Below, one piece after another: positions 53,962 to 64,000 of a stretch of DNA of 64,000 nt (positions are counted from its first letter, which is position 1; every line of letters begins with the position of its first letter). Position numbers and translations under genes: made by a program. The notes under the pieces are model-generated. The model saw only the letters and a program-made list of their open reading frames with translations. It ran no database searches and was not told where the DNA came from. Origin of the DNA: Pelagicoccus mobilis (GTDB lineage Bacteria > Verrucomicrobiota > Verrucomicrobiia > Opitutales > Opitutaceae); the NCBI RefSeq assembly GCF_016595505.1, contig NZ_JAENIL010000032.1:1-64000 (forward strand). The letters are read 5' to 3'.

Positions 53962-54882
53962 TTATGCGAGCCAGTCAGTTGGCTTGAGGAATGTGTCGTA
54001 GAGCTCGGCTTCTGGACTGTCAGCTTCAGGCTGGTAGTCGTATTTCCACTCTACAATAGGAGGTAGGGACATGAGGATGGACTCGGTGCGACCATTGCTT
54101 TGCAAGCCGAAGTGTGTGCCGCGGTCCCAGACTAGGTTGAACTCGACGTATCGGCCACGGCGATACAGTTGGAAACTGCGTTCGCGTTCGCCGTAGGATG
54201 AGTTGACTCGCTTGGTTACGATTTCCGAGTAGGCGTCCTTGTAGTGTTCCGCCACGCTTTTGATTAGGCCAAAGGCGTTTTCGAATCCGCCTTCGTCGAA
54301 ATCGTCGAAGAAGAGACCGCCGATTCCGCGGGGTTCATTGCGGTGCTTGAGGAAGAAGTAGTCATCGCACCAAGTTTTGAATTTTGGATACAGGTGTTCG
54401 CCGAAGGGGTCGCATGCGTCTTTGGCATGTTGGTGCCAATCTCTGCAATCTTCCGTGAACCCGTAGTAGGGAGTTAGGTCGAAGCCGCCGCCGACCCACC
54501 AGATGTCTTGCTCGCCTTCTTTTTGAGCCGGAGCGATAAAGAAGCGCACATTAGCGTGGGATGTGGGGACGTAGGGATTTCGCGGGTGGATGACGATGGA
54601 GACGCCTGTGGCGTGAAAAGGGCGACCGGCGAGTTGTGGGCGATTGGCTGTTGCGGATGGGGGGAGTTTGTTTCCCATGACGTGGGAGAAGTTTACCCCT
54701 GCTTTTTCGAAGATGTCTCCGCCTTCGAGCACTTTTGAGATTCCGCCCCCACCTTCGGCCCGCTCCCAGGGATCGGTGAGGAAGGTTTTTCCTGAAACCT
54801 CATGATTCTCGAGCTTGGCGCAAAGTCTGGCTTGGTAATCGAGTAGGAAGGTTTTGGCTTGTTGGAGTTTGTCGAGGTGCAC
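53962..54882 (-). CDS. hemF: Oxygen-dependent coproporphyrinogen III oxidase
   Basis: The 306-residue enzyme converts coproporphyrinogen III to protoporphyrinogen IX using O2. It has the [22 protein letters not shown] region, the substrate segment [14 protein letters not shown]-like (here [17 protein letters not shown]), [10 protein letters not shown], and [17 protein letters not shown]. The start is GTG 54882. It is the first gene of the leftward hemF-hemE pair. The O2-dependent form agrees with the aerobic oxidase elsewhere in the window. Confidence 0.96.
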   Translation of the reverse strand: MHLDKLQQAKTFLLDYQARLCAKLENHEVSGKTFLTDPWERAEGGGGISKVLEGGDIFEKAGVNFSHVMGNKLPPSATANRPQLAGRPFHATGVSIVIHPRNPYVPTSHANVRFFIAPAQKEGEQDIWWVGGGFDLTPYYGFTEDCRDWHQHAKDACDPFGEHLYPKFKTWCDDYFFLKHRNEPRGIGGLFFDDFDEGGFENAFGLIKSVAEHYKDAYSEIVTKRVNSSYGERERSFQLYRRGRYVEFNLVWDRGTHFGLQSNGRTESILMSLPPIVEWKYDYQPEADSPEAELYDTFLKPTDWLA

Positions 54883-55002
54883 GGTGGGGTATGTGTAGCG
54901 GGAAAGGGCGTGAGGGCTAGATCTTTGTGCCTTGGGATTAATTTTTAGCTAATTGGTATTGGACCTTATTCAGTTGGAGGGGGGAAAGCCGATAGGAGGG
55001 GA

Positions 55003-55164
55003 ATGCTCGAAACGTTTTTATTCATCTACGGTGCAATGGTTGTAGCTGGCTCTTGGCTCATGCTGAATAGTGTGGCGGAAGCTCCGGTTGGCTATGAGGA
55101 CGAAGATGGATTTCATTATTTGCCGGTCGATGGCGAGGAGGCGTTGAGCGAGTTGCGAGACTAG
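55003..55164 (+). CDS. Small membrane-anchored protein, 53 residues
   Basis: The frame starts MLETFLFIYGAMVVAGSWLM, a single hydrophobic helix, and continues with an acidic soluble tail (YEDEDGFHYLPVDGEEALSE). A perfect AGGAGG lies 3-8 bases upstream (54994-54999), and a bidirectional terminator follows 25 bp after the stop. This is strong evidence that it is a real gene despite its size. Function unknown; divergent from hemF. Confidence 0.7.
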   Translation: MLETFLFIYGAMVVAGSWLMLNSVAEAPVGYEDEDGFHYLPVDGEEALSELRD

Positions 55165-55189
55165 AGCTTCACTACTTTGTCCAGACGCA

Positions 55190-55224
55190 AAAAGCCCTGC
55201 TGGTTTAGGTCCAGCAGGGCTTTT
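55190..55224. terminator. Bidirectional terminator
   Basis: A perfect 14-bp stem AAAAGCCCTGCTGG (55190-55203) / CCAGCAGGGCTTTT (55211-55224) with a seven-base loop lies between the small membrane protein gene and the convergent response-regulator gene. Confidence 0.88.
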
Positions 55225-55254
55225 GTGTCTTTAGCGGTAACTTAAAATCTAAAA

Positions 55255-55998
55255 TTAGTCAGAAGAACGGACCAGCGGCTCGTATTGGTAGCCGATGCCG
55301 TGGATGGTCTTGAGATTGTCGAGAGGTGCTTCCTTACGTTTGAAGAGATCGCGGATTTTCACGATGTACTGGTCGAGGGAGCGGCTTCGGATATCTGCAT
55401 GGATGCCCCAGACGGAGTGGATCAGGTTTTTTCGTGTGATGATCGTGTCTGGATTCTCGTGCAGGTAGGAAAGGATGCCGATTTCTTTGCGGCCGATATT
55501 CACGATTTCGCCGTCTGGGAAGGTAACTTCCATAGAAGTCGGGTTGACGGAGGCGGTGTTGAACTCGAATGGCGCGTCGGTGAGCTTGACGTTTTTGGTG
55601 ACGTTGAAGTCGTGGGCTACTTCCGCGCGGCGGAGAACGGCGTGGATACGAGCTACGAGCTCAGGAGCGGAGAATGGTTTGGTGACGTAGTCGTCAGCTC
55701 CGAGTTCGAGGCCTTTGACCTTTGAAATCTCCGAATCGTTGCCAGTGAGGAAGATGGTGGGGATGTTGATGTCCTCGCGCTTGAGGTCTTCCAAAAAAGA
55801 AAATCCGTTTTGATCGGGAAGGGTGAGGTCGAGCAGGAGGATGTTTGCGAAATTGTGCTTGAGGAAGCGCATCGCAAGGGCGCAGCGGTTGCAAACTTGG
55901 GTTTGCATGCCGGCCGCTTCCAGGTGCTCCGAAATCACGTTGGCGAGTTCGGTTTCGTCTTCGACGATGAGTACGAGCGGTTTTGGTTTTGTCGGCAT
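55255..55998 (-). CDS. OmpR-family response regulator (orphan)
   Basis: The 247-residue protein has a receiver (LIVEDETELANV, phospho-Asp in LLLDLTLPDQNG, Lys in VTKPFSAPE). The C-terminal winged helix contains IGRKEIGILSYLHENPDTIITRKNL, then LDQYIVKIRDLF and IHGIGYQYEP. No kinase gene is adjacent, so its partner is elsewhere. The 230 bp upstream to hisG are AT-rich (runs such as ACAAATGTAAAATCAC near 56140) and probably hold divergent promoters; no other feature is seen there. Confidence 0.93.
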   Translation of the reverse strand: MPTKPKPLVLIVEDETELANVISEHLEAAGMQTQVCNRCALAMRFLKHNFANILLLDLTLPDQNGFSFLEDLKREDINIPTIFLTGNDSEISKVKGLELGADDYVTKPFSAPELVARIHAVLRRAEVAHDFNVTKNVKLTDAPFEFNTASVNPTSMEVTFPDGEIVNIGRKEIGILSYLHENPDTIITRKNLIHSVWGIHADIRSRSLDQYIVKIRDLFKRKEAPLDNLKTIHGIGYQYEPLVRSSD

Positions 55999-56228
55999 GT
56001 CAGGAGGATACTGAGTTATTTAATTTTGAGGATCGATCACTCTTCCGTTTAATACGCTAGTGCTTGAATCAGGTGGGGCACTTAGAGAATTCAAGGTGCT
56101 TTGAAGTAAGTGATGTGGGCAACAATACCCATTTTTAACAAATGTAAAATCACAAAATGTAAAAAAATGGAATTTTCTTGCGTTCTTTTGTCTTGTGACC
56201 TGCGGCGTCTCGGTTTTTTCCCTTTTGC

Positions 56229-57113
56229 GTGTCACAAGAAGAGTCACTGATCATGTTTGGACTGCCGAAGGGTAGTCTCGAAGAACCAACCATCCGCCTT
56301 TTCAAAAAGGCGGGCTGGAATATCCGCAAGAGCTCGCGCTCCTACAAGCCGAGTATTGACGATCCTGAATTGGACGGACGCTTTGTCCGTAGCCAGGAGA
56401 TCAGCCGTTATGTTGATCATGGATTCTTCGATTGCGGTCTTTGCGGCTACGACTGGGTAGTGGAAAACGAGTCCGATGTGGTTGAGGTTTGTGACCTCGT
56501 TTACAGCCGCGCTTCGAACCGCCCGTCCTACTGGGTTCTCGCGGTACCTGAAGCGTCTCCAATCAAGGAGATCAAGGACCTGCAAGGTAAGCGCATCGCG
56601 ACTGAAGTTGTGGGCATGACACGTAACTTCCTCGCTAAGCACGGCGTTGAAGCGGAAATCGAATTCTCCTGGGGCGCGACCGAGGTGAAGGTACCGGACA
56701 TGGTGGATGCCATCGTCGATCTCACCGAAACTGGTAACTCCCTTCGGGCCAATAAGCTCCGCATCGTCGACACGCTTCTAAAGACTAACACCAAGCTCAT
56801 CGCTAACAAGAAGAGCTGGGAAGACCCAAAGAAGCGGGCGAAGATCGAGAATATGGCGATGATGCTCCAAGCAGCTCTCTCTGCAGCGGACAAGGTGGGC
56901 CTCAAGCTTAACGCTCCGAAGGACAAGCTCGACGCGATTCTCGAAATTCTCCCTGCGCTTCGTAACCCAACTGTTAACCGTCTCTCAGATGGTGAGTGGT
57001 CAGCGGTAGAGGTGATTCTCGAGGAGAAGGTTGTTCGTGACATCATTCCGCAGCTTAAGGAGCTCGGAGCGGAAGGTATCATCGAGTACCCGCTCAATAA
57101 GGTCGTTTACTAG
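56229..57113 (+). CDS. hisG: ATP phosphoribosyltransferase, long form
   Basis: The 294-residue HisG starts histidine synthesis by joining ATP and PRPP. It has [20 protein letters not shown] at the N-terminus, and [17 protein letters not shown] and [12 protein letters not shown] in the substrate lobes. The PRPP-like loop is [16 protein letters not shown], and a C-terminal ACT-like regulatory domain (about 220-294) makes this the long, HisZ-independent, histidine-inhibited form. GTG 56229 keeps a short family-like lead (MSQEESLI); ATG 56253 with AAGAAGAG upstream is the alternative. No other his gene is adjacent. Confidence 0.94.
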   Translation: MSQEESLIMFGLPKGSLEEPTIRLFKKAGWNIRKSSRSYKPSIDDPELDGRFVRSQEISRYVDHGFFDCGLCGYDWVVENESDVVEVCDLVYSRASNRPSYWVLAVPEASPIKEIKDLQGKRIATEVVGMTRNFLAKHGVEAEIEFSWGATEVKVPDMVDAIVDLTETGNSLRANKLRIVDTLLKTNTKLIANKKSWEDPKKRAKIENMAMMLQAALSAADKVGLKLNAPKDKLDAILEILPALRNPTVNRLSDGEWSAVEVILEEKVVRDIIPQLKELGAEGIIEYPLNKVVY

Positions 57114-57128
57114 GATTCGACCCTTTGA

Positions 57129-57155
57129 TGGCCGCTCGGGGCAGCGGTCGCTACC
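57129..57155. repeat. GGCCGCT...AGCGGCCGCTACC repeat, copy 4
   Basis: TGGCCGCTCGGGGCAGCGGT and then CGCTACC, 15 bp after the hisG stop; the same order as the copies at 14721, 41145 and 52891. Confidence 0.65.
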
Positions 57156-57169
57156 AATCCAGTTTTTCG

Positions 57170-57200
57170 GCGGCGATTACTAAAAATCGCCGCTTTTCTT
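57170..57200 (+). terminator. Rho-independent terminator after hisG
   Basis: Stem GCGGCGATT (57170-57178) / AATCGCCGC (57185-57193) with a six-base loop and the T-rich tail TTTTCTTTAT. Confidence 0.8.
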
Positions 57201-57411
57201 TATATTAGAGGGCTTTTCTCGCATTTACGCTTGCCCAAGGCAGGCGAGGGTGCGATATCCGCCCGCTCGCGACACAAAACAAGCTCGGCCTAGTCGCAAA
57301 TTCTTCCGGTTGAGCTATTCAAAAATCAAACCCGAGCCGGTTCGCTGGCTCACCTCTAGGAAGGTCATCGCGGAGGTTGGAAGTTCCCGAGATGAAACCG
57401 CCACATACATC

Positions 57412-59079
<1,668 letters not shown>

Positions 59080-59107
59080 GCCTGTATCAGTAGATTAGAT
59101 ACTTTCG

Positions 59108-59139
59108 AAGCGGAGCTCGTTTGAGCTCCGCTTTTTTTG
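59108..59139 (+). terminator. Rho-independent terminator after rpsA
   Basis: A perfect 11-bp stem AAGCGGAGCTC (59108-59118) / GAGCTCCGCTT (59123-59133) with a GTTT loop and a run of T. Confidence 0.9.
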
Positions 59140-59287
59140 TGCTTCAAAGGTTGTCCATTCACGAAGCTGCTAGACCGCCTGTTGTGCTGCTTCTTTACCG
59201 CAAAACCCTACGAATGTGGGAATTCAGCGCTTAGATTTAACCATTTGCCTTGAAATACGTAAGTTATTGGGAATCTTAGCCTGCGTC

Positions 59288-59662
<375 letters not shown>

Positions 59663-59700
59663 AGCTGTCCTAGCCAGGTCGCAGGGGGCTTTGCCCCAAG

Positions 59701-61068
59701 ATGAAACTCGACCGATATTTTTCGCGGAGGCGATTTCTCGACCTCGAAAGCGACGATTTTGAAGGCTCTCTCAAAGAGCTGCTCAAAACGACCGTATCCC
59801 GCTTCAAGGATCTCGAGCGGAAAAAGCTGCTCCCCGGTTTGATGCAGCGGGAGAGCACTATGACGACCTACTTGGGCAATGGTGTGGTCCTGCCTCATAT
59901 CCGAGTGAAGATGCGTCGCAAATACGTCTTCGCCATTGGACGCTCAAGGGAAGGGTTCGAGTATGAAGGCTTGAAAGGGCAAGAGAAGGTTCACCTCGTG
60001 GTGCTTCTCTTGGCAGGCGAGGGGGCCAAGGATTACCTGAACGTTCTGGCTGCGGTTGCCCGGCTGGTGAAGGACCAGGCCTTTGTCGATCAACTGGTTC
60101 GCTCCCAGTCTCTTGATGAGCTGCATGACCAGATGATGGCCGCCTTCGGTGGTATTTTGGCGGCTCCGAAGAAGAAGCGTCAGAGTTCGATCAATAATTT
60201 GATGCTTCGCCAAGTGATGCGCATCGCCAAAGGGGCTCATTGCGATTCGATCGCGGTGTTTGGCGATACCATTTCCTCTGGGCAAATCGATGTGCCTGAG
60301 GGCTTCAGGGATTTCAATACGGTCTTGGTTTCCCGTCGCGCCAAGGATGGTGAGTTTATCGAGGATCAGCCTTTTGACGAGATGATCCAAGTTCGCTCGT
60401 TTTCCAACGGTCGCTTGGCCCAGATGCGTTCCGCATTTCTGGTGGGCCTAACCCGTGGCGTTTTCAGGACCCATCACAAGATTGCTTGTGTGGGTGGTTT
60501 GCCGGGCAGTGATCAGTTCGATACGCTGATGGTCATCGATCTGAAGGACGAGTTTCAGGCCCTGCTAGCTGAGAGAGAGAATTTTATGCCGGCCGACGTG
60601 TCGCCCGAAGTGCTTGAGCGTGTGATTGGCGTTGCAATGGAGCTCTCGATCGAGGGCCGCGAAGGCAAGCCGGTCGGTACGCTTTTTGTGCTAGGGGATA
60701 CCAAGAAGGTCGAAAGCATGACTAAGCCACTCGTTTTGAACCCATTCTATGGGTACAAGGAGGAGGACCGAAACATTTTGAGCCCGTTTATGGACGAGAC
60801 GGTCAAGGAGTTCTCCGGTTTGGATGGAGCGTTTATCATTACAGGCGACGGGGTGCTGAACTCTGCGGGGAGCTTGATTCATACGCCTGACTTCGATCAG
60901 CAGCTTCCCAGTGGCCTGGGAGCTCGCCATGCGGCGGGGGCTGCGATCTCGATCGCGACTGATTGTTTGGCGATCGTGGTCTCGTCTAGTTCGGGGCAGG
61001 TGACTGTATTCCGCAGCGGAATTGCTCTTCCATTGGTGGAGCGATCGTTTGGCGGGCGGACGCTTTGA
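59701..61068 (+). CDS. PTS EIIA-diadenylate cyclase (c-di-AMP synthase) fusion
   Basis: The 455-residue protein has three parts. Residues 15-150 form a type-2 PTS EIIA domain with candidate phospho-His66 in GVVLPHIRV, followed by VHLVVLLLAGEG. Residues 165-350 form an alpha/beta region (AHCDSIAVFGDT, KIACVGGLPGSD), possibly the pyruvate-kinase-C-like domain known from DacZ/CdaZ cyclases. Residues 355-455 form a DisA_N-type cyclase with DGA (375-377), GDGVLNSAGSLI and LGARHAAGAAIS. The second cyclase motif reads RHA where DisA/CdaA have RHR. It should make c-di-AMP, perhaps under control of EIIA phosphorylation. The ATG follows nuoA by 38 bp. Cyclase fold is confident; activity is not proven because of the motif change. 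Confidence 0.82.
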   Translation: MKLDRYFSRRRFLDLESDDFEGSLKELLKTTVSRFKDLERKKLLPGLMQRESTMTTYLGNGVVLPHIRVKMRRKYVFAIGRSREGFEYEGLKGQEKVHLVVLLLAGEGAKDYLNVLAAVARLVKDQAFVDQLVRSQSLDELHDQMMAAFGGILAAPKKKRQSSINNLMLRQVMRIAKGAHCDSIAVFGDTISSGQIDVPEGFRDFNTVLVSRRAKDGEFIEDQPFDEMIQVRSFSNGRLAQMRSAFLVGLTRGVFRTHHKIACVGGLPGSDQFDTLMVIDLKDEFQALLAERENFMPADVSPEVLERVIGVAMELSIEGREGKPVGTLFVLGDTKKVESMTKPLVLNPFYGYKEEDRNILSPFMDETVKEFSGLDGAFIITGDGVLNSAGSLIHTPDFDQQLPSGLGARHAAGAAISIATDCLAIVVSSSSGQVTVFRSGIALPLVERSFGGRTL

Positions 61069-61150
61069 GTCAGCTAGGTTAGATCTGCAGTTTTCCCTTG
61101 CATTCTGCTTGTGAGGTGCGAAGGTCCGTCCTCTTTAATTTTTACACACC

Positions 61151-61318
61151 ATGCCACGCGAAGTAATCACTCTCGAATGTACCGAAGCCAAGGCTGAAGG
61201 TAAGCCAGTATCCCGTTACCTCTCTTCTCGCAATAAGAAGACCGTCACAGAACGTGTTGAGAAGAAGAAGTACAACCCGCATCTGAAGCGCCATACGGTT
61301 CACAAGGAAATCAAGTAA
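61151..61318 (+). CDS. rpmG: 50S ribosomal protein L33
   Basis: The 55-residue basic protein reads [18 protein letters not shown], then [35 protein letters not shown]. This matches L33 from the initial beta strand to the closing R/K-H-x-x-x-KE. It has one Cys only, so it is the zinc-independent form. Stop TAA at 61316-61318 is followed by a terminator. It is a single-gene unit between the cyclase fusion and a convergent small gene. Confidence 0.92.
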   Translation: MPREVITLECTEAKAEGKPVSRYLSSRNKKTVTERVEKKKYNPHLKRHTVHKEIK

Positions 61319-61345
61319 GCCTGCTTCGATTTAGAATTTCACAAT

Positions 61346-61377
61346 AAAAGCGACACTTTTCGAGGTGTCGCTTTTTT
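61346..61377 (+). terminator. Rho-independent terminator after rpmG
   Basis: A perfect 11-bp stem AAAAGCGACAC (61346-61356) / GTGTCGCTTTT (61365-61375) with an eight-base loop and further T; it may also serve the convergent gene. Confidence 0.88.
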
Positions 61378-61425
61378 GTGTCCAAATCTCCAGGGAAGAG
61401 GAGGGAAGAGGTGGCCGGAGTCGGC

Positions 61426-61656
61426 CTAGTTTGCGTCTGGCCGGCGTCTTGCGGCACGCCAGCTGTCGCGGTGTTTACGTATCCAGTCTAACAGGGCACG
61501 CTCGAATCCGATATCGTATCCGAGGCGTTCGGACTCGAGCCACTTGTGGCGCAGGATTTCTTCACGCTCGGCGAGGAACTCTTGGTAGAGGCTCGACTGC
61601 TTGACGAATTCGTGCTGGCCGCTCGACTGGTTTTTCTTTGCTGACATAAGTTGCAT
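61426..61656 (-). CDS. Small conserved protein (DUF4032-like end motif)
   Basis: The 76-residue soluble protein has a core EFLAEREEILRHKWLESERL followed by GYDIGFERALLDWIRKHRDSW and a basic tail. The HKW-x-x-SE-x-x-G-x-DIG-x-x-x-AL-x-W-x-x-x-HR pattern is shared by small conserved proteins of Proteobacteria and by the end of DUF4032 proteins; no function is known. ATG 61656 or 61647 are both possible starts. Between it and mrp (61657-61912) I see no gene. Confidence 0.65.
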   Translation of the reverse strand: MQLMSAKKNQSSGQHEFVKQSSLYQEFLAEREEILRHKWLESERLGYDIGFERALLDWIRKHRDSWRAARRRPDAN

Positions 61657-61912
61657 ATCAGGCCCGTCTGTTTGCTTAACCTTTGGAGTATCCGGTGGAC
61701 TTTTCCTTCGATAAAGATCCTCGCGATTAGCGATTTAGCAACTCGAATTCAAAGTTTGAAGGTCGTGTCCGCAGCGGATTAGCGCACGGACTAAGAACGG
61801 GAGCGATAGGGGAAAGCATTGAGGCTAAATTCTCGGAGGCCAATCTTTTTTACAGTAAGAGTGACCCGAGTTTACAATCAGGTAAGGCTGTAAGCTGATG
61901 CCATCCGGAAAC

Positions 61913-62962
61913 TTATGCGCGTACTTTTGCGAGTAGGGAATTGGCAATCGATACAAAGACCTTGGCGGCTTCCGATTCTGGTTTGCTGAGCACGATTGGC
62001 GTGCCGGCGTCGCCGCCCTCTCGGATCGATTTGTCGAGCGGAATTTGGCCAAGGAATTCTGTGTTGAGGTCGGTTGCGGTCTGAGTGCCTCCGCCTTCGC
62101 CAAAAATGTTCTGACGCGAGCCGTCGGGAGCTTCGAGGTAGCTCATGTTCTCCGCTACGCCGAGGATCTTGACGTTGGTTTTTTCGAGCATGCGAGCGCC
62201 GCGTTTCGCAACTTGGGTGGCTGCCGGCTGTGGAGTGGTGACGAGCACTGCTCCGCTGAGAGGGATCGTTTGAACGAGGGATAGCTGGGCATCGCCCGTG
62301 CCAGGGGGAAGGTCGACGACGAGAAGCTCGAGATCGCCCCATTTCACGTTTTGGGAGAATTGCTGGATGGTCTTCATGACCATTGGGCCGCGCCAGACGA
62401 CTGGAGTGTCTTCGTCGACGAGGAAGCCCATCGACATGACGCTGAGATTGTGACCCTCCATCGGGATGAGAGATTCACCTTCAACGTAGGGGCGGCCGGA
62501 AAGTCCCAGCATAAGCGGCACGGAGGGGCCGTAGATGTCGCAGTCCATGATGCCTGCTTTTTTGCCTTCTTGGGCGAGGATCTGCTGGAAGGCGCAGGCG
62601 AGGTTGACGGCGAAAGTGGATTTGCCGACTCCGCCCTTACCGCTGGAAACGGCAATGACGTGCTTTACGCCAGGGATGCCTTCAGTGGGAGCGACGCCAG
62701 CAGTCTGGCTTGGCTTCTTTCCGCCGGAGAGAACGACGGATACGTCGACCTCGTTCACTTCGGGAAGAGCGTTGAGCGCTTCCTCGACTGAATCGCGGAT
62801 TGCGGGTGGGATGTTGGCGTCGGATGTGGTGATAGCGATCGAGACGCTCGCTTTACCGTCTTCGAACGCGACGTCTCGGACGATGCCGAAGGAAACTATG
62901 TCGCGGCTGAAACCCGGATATTTTACGCTTTTAAGGGCTTGGTTGATCTTTTCGAGACTCAC
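61913..62962 (-). CDS. mrp: Mrp/NBP35-type P-loop ATPase lacking the CxxC
   Basis: The 349-residue protein has an N-terminal MIP18/DUF59 domain (about 1-85; GFSRDIVSFGIVRDV) and an ATPase with deviant Walker A SSGKGGVGKST, CDIYGPSVPLMLG and VVDLPPGTGDAQL. The family carries Fe-S clusters for delivery to apoproteins through a C-terminal CxxC, but here ENMSYLEAPDGSRQNIFGEG has no Cys where CPHCG-like sequence is usual. GTG 62962 gives normal length and leaves 135 bp for a divergent promoter. The frame stays open upstream (ATG 63064, to 63079), adding an Arg/Lys-rich tail unlike the family. Confidence 0.85.
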   Translation of the reverse strand: MSLEKINQALKSVKYPGFSRDIVSFGIVRDVAFEDGKASVSIAITTSDANIPPAIRDSVEEALNALPEVNEVDVSVVLSGGKKPSQTAGVAPTEGIPGVKHVIAVSSGKGGVGKSTFAVNLACAFQQILAQEGKKAGIMDCDIYGPSVPLMLGLSGRPYVEGESLIPMEGHNLSVMSMGFLVDEDTPVVWRGPMVMKTIQQFSQNVKWGDLELLVVDLPPGTGDAQLSLVQTIPLSGAVLVTTPQPAATQVAKRGARMLEKTNVKILGVAENMSYLEAPDGSRQNIFGEGGGTQTATDLNTEFLGQIPLDKSIREGGDAGTPIVLSKPESEAAKVFVSIANSLLAKVRA

Positions 62963-63097
62963 TCTAATGCGGTAATTGAATTTTGTGCCTTTAGGCGGAC
63001 TCCAGCGCTTGCTCTTAAGAAAACGTGGACCATAAAAAGGCCTTTCTTCAGAAACCTGAAACATTCGCGCCTCTGTCAAGTCTGCGCTTGTTGCTGT

Positions 63098-64000
63098 ATG
63101 ATTCTCCGATCCCTGATTTCTTTTCGTGCCACCCTTTTAATTTTGATAACGCTGCCGTTTGCTGGCGTTGCATTCGCCCAAATTGATGGCGGAACCGTGA
63201 ATGTTCGCGGTATTCCGGCCACGACTCCGGTAGTCGTGGCGTCTGGTAATTCTAGCACGAAGGCGATTCTTACGACCGCGTTTCGGATCCACGGTGGGTT
63301 CGAGGTCGTTAATTCCAGCGATCAAGCCGATTTCGTGATCACGGTCGATCCGGTCGGTTCGCAAGGGGCTCGCTTGTCCATCACATCGGCTGGGAGATCT
63401 TTGTTGGGCGAAACGGTTGCGGGATCATCTAGCCTCAACGCGGTGTACAAAGCGATTGACCGAGCTATCTACAAGACTCGCGGAAAGAAGGGCTTTTTCT
63501 CGGGCAAGATCGCTTTTATCAGCGAGGAGACGGGATTCACTGAGGTTTGCACAACTGACCTTCTGTTCAGAAAGATCTCGATGTTGACTCAGGATCGAGT
63601 GAGCGCGGTTCGTCCACGTTGGTCGCCCGACGGCAGTTCGATCGTGTACACTAGTTACAAGGCTGGTTTTCCAGATATCTATCGATTGGACCTTAGGAAC
63701 AACCGCCGCGAGGTGATCGCGAACTACAAGGGGCTGAACATGGACGCACGCTACAGTCCAGATGGCACGCGCATTGCGATGATCATTTCTGGCGGCAAAA
63801 ACGCGGATGTTTGGGTCCGTGAGTCGAGCGGTCGTATGAAGAACCTTACAAAGTCTCGAGGCTTGGAGGCGTCGCCTTCTTGGTCTCCCGATGGAACTCG
63901 TCTTGTATTCTCATCGGACGAGCGCGGTGGGCCTCAGCTTTACGTCATGCCATCTCACGGTGGAAGCTACCGTCGTCTAGCTACGAATATTAGCGGACAT
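63098..64000 (+). CDS. tolB: TolB-like beta-propeller protein (cut by the window end)
   Basis: The first 301 codons are present with no stop before the window end. A signal peptide (TLLILITLPFAGVAFA) is followed by an N-terminal alpha/beta domain (about 30-150) and WD40-like TolB repeats with PRWSPDGSSIVYTS, ARYSPDGTRIAMI and PSWSPDGTRLVFSS. TolB is the periplasmic partner of Pal in the Tol-Pal envelope system. The neighbouring tol genes would be to the right if present. It is divergent from mrp. Confidence 0.9.
   Translation, partial: MILRSLISFRATLLILITLPFAGVAFAQIDGGTVNVRGIPATTPVVVASGNSSTKAILTTAFRIHGGFEVVNSSDQADFVITVDPVGSQGARLSITSAGRSLLGETVAGSSSLNAVYKAIDRAIYKTRGKKGFFSGKIAFISEETGFTEVCTTDLLFRKISMLTQDRVSAVRPRWSPDGSSIVYTSYKAGFPDIYRLDLRNNRREVIANYKGLNMDARYSPDGTRIAMIISGGKNADVWVRESSGRMKNLTKSRGLEASPSWSPDGTRLVFSSDERGGPQLYVMPSHGGSYRRLATNISGH

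Noticed and set aside
57250-57411. In-frame upstream extension of rpsA
   Set aside because: The 54 extra codons are not S1-like and follow the hisG terminator. They are better read as leader sequence.

Overview
The window reads like a chromosomal segment of a marine or algal-associated Verrucomicrobiota, most likely class Opitutae (Puniceicoccales/Opitutales; the genus cannot be fixed from here). The signs are a VPDSG-CTERM sorting signal, abundant sulfatases and glycoside hydrolases, Reg_prop-type sensor kinases, a signal peptidase I with a large insertion, and many short palindromic repeats between genes. Base composition is moderately GC-rich and even. No tRNA, rRNA, CRISPR array, phage or insertion-sequence transposase was seen.

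Layout. (1) 0-13.7 kb is a sugar-catabolic island: enoyl-CoA hydratase, AldA-like aldehyde dehydrogenase, DgoD-like enolase-superfamily enzyme, two GH2 enzymes, an ACS-type MFS transporter, a GH117 enzyme (the 3,6-anhydro-L-galactosidase family) and a sulfatase. Together these fit use of agar- or porphyran-derived red-algal galactan oligosaccharides. Five copies of a 12-bp palindrome (ATTG-yryr-CAAT) sit at gene starts only in this island and look like operators of one regulon. The regulator is not in the window. (2) 13.8-18 kb holds fabD, lepA and lepB. (3) 18-23.3 kb is a two-gene signalling operon: a REC-HK-REC hybrid, then a propeller sensor kinase. (4) 23.7-29.3 kb is a cytochrome c/aa3-type oxidase operon with two subunit III paralogues and small membrane proteins, ending in a strong bidirectional terminator. 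(5) 29.4-35.1 kb is a type I secretion operon (TolC, REC-PAS regulator, LapB-like ABC exporter, HlyD) read leftward. (6) 35.3-41.8 kb carries a nucleotidase, an exonuclease, a DUF2007 protein, a PaaX-like regulator bracketed by two 32-bp palindromes, an SNF2 helicase and rsmG. (7) 41.9-45.8 kb is a secreted protein plus a kinase/regulator pair. (8) 45.9-54.9 kb carries a VPDSG-CTERM protein with a sigma-54-like promoter, an S9 peptidase, hemG, hemE and hemF, and between the heme genes a second sulfatase and a PfkB kinase. (9) 55-64 kb is mainly housekeeping: response regulator, hisG, rpsA, a stand-alone nuoA, an EIIA-diadenylate cyclase fusion, rpmG, mrp and the start of a tolB-like gene.

Most promising for follow-up are the protein joining a PTS EIIA domain to a c-di-AMP synthase domain (59.7-61.1 kb), the five-site regulon motif, the PaaX gene between palindromes, and a repeat family that supplies stop codons to its neighbouring genes.
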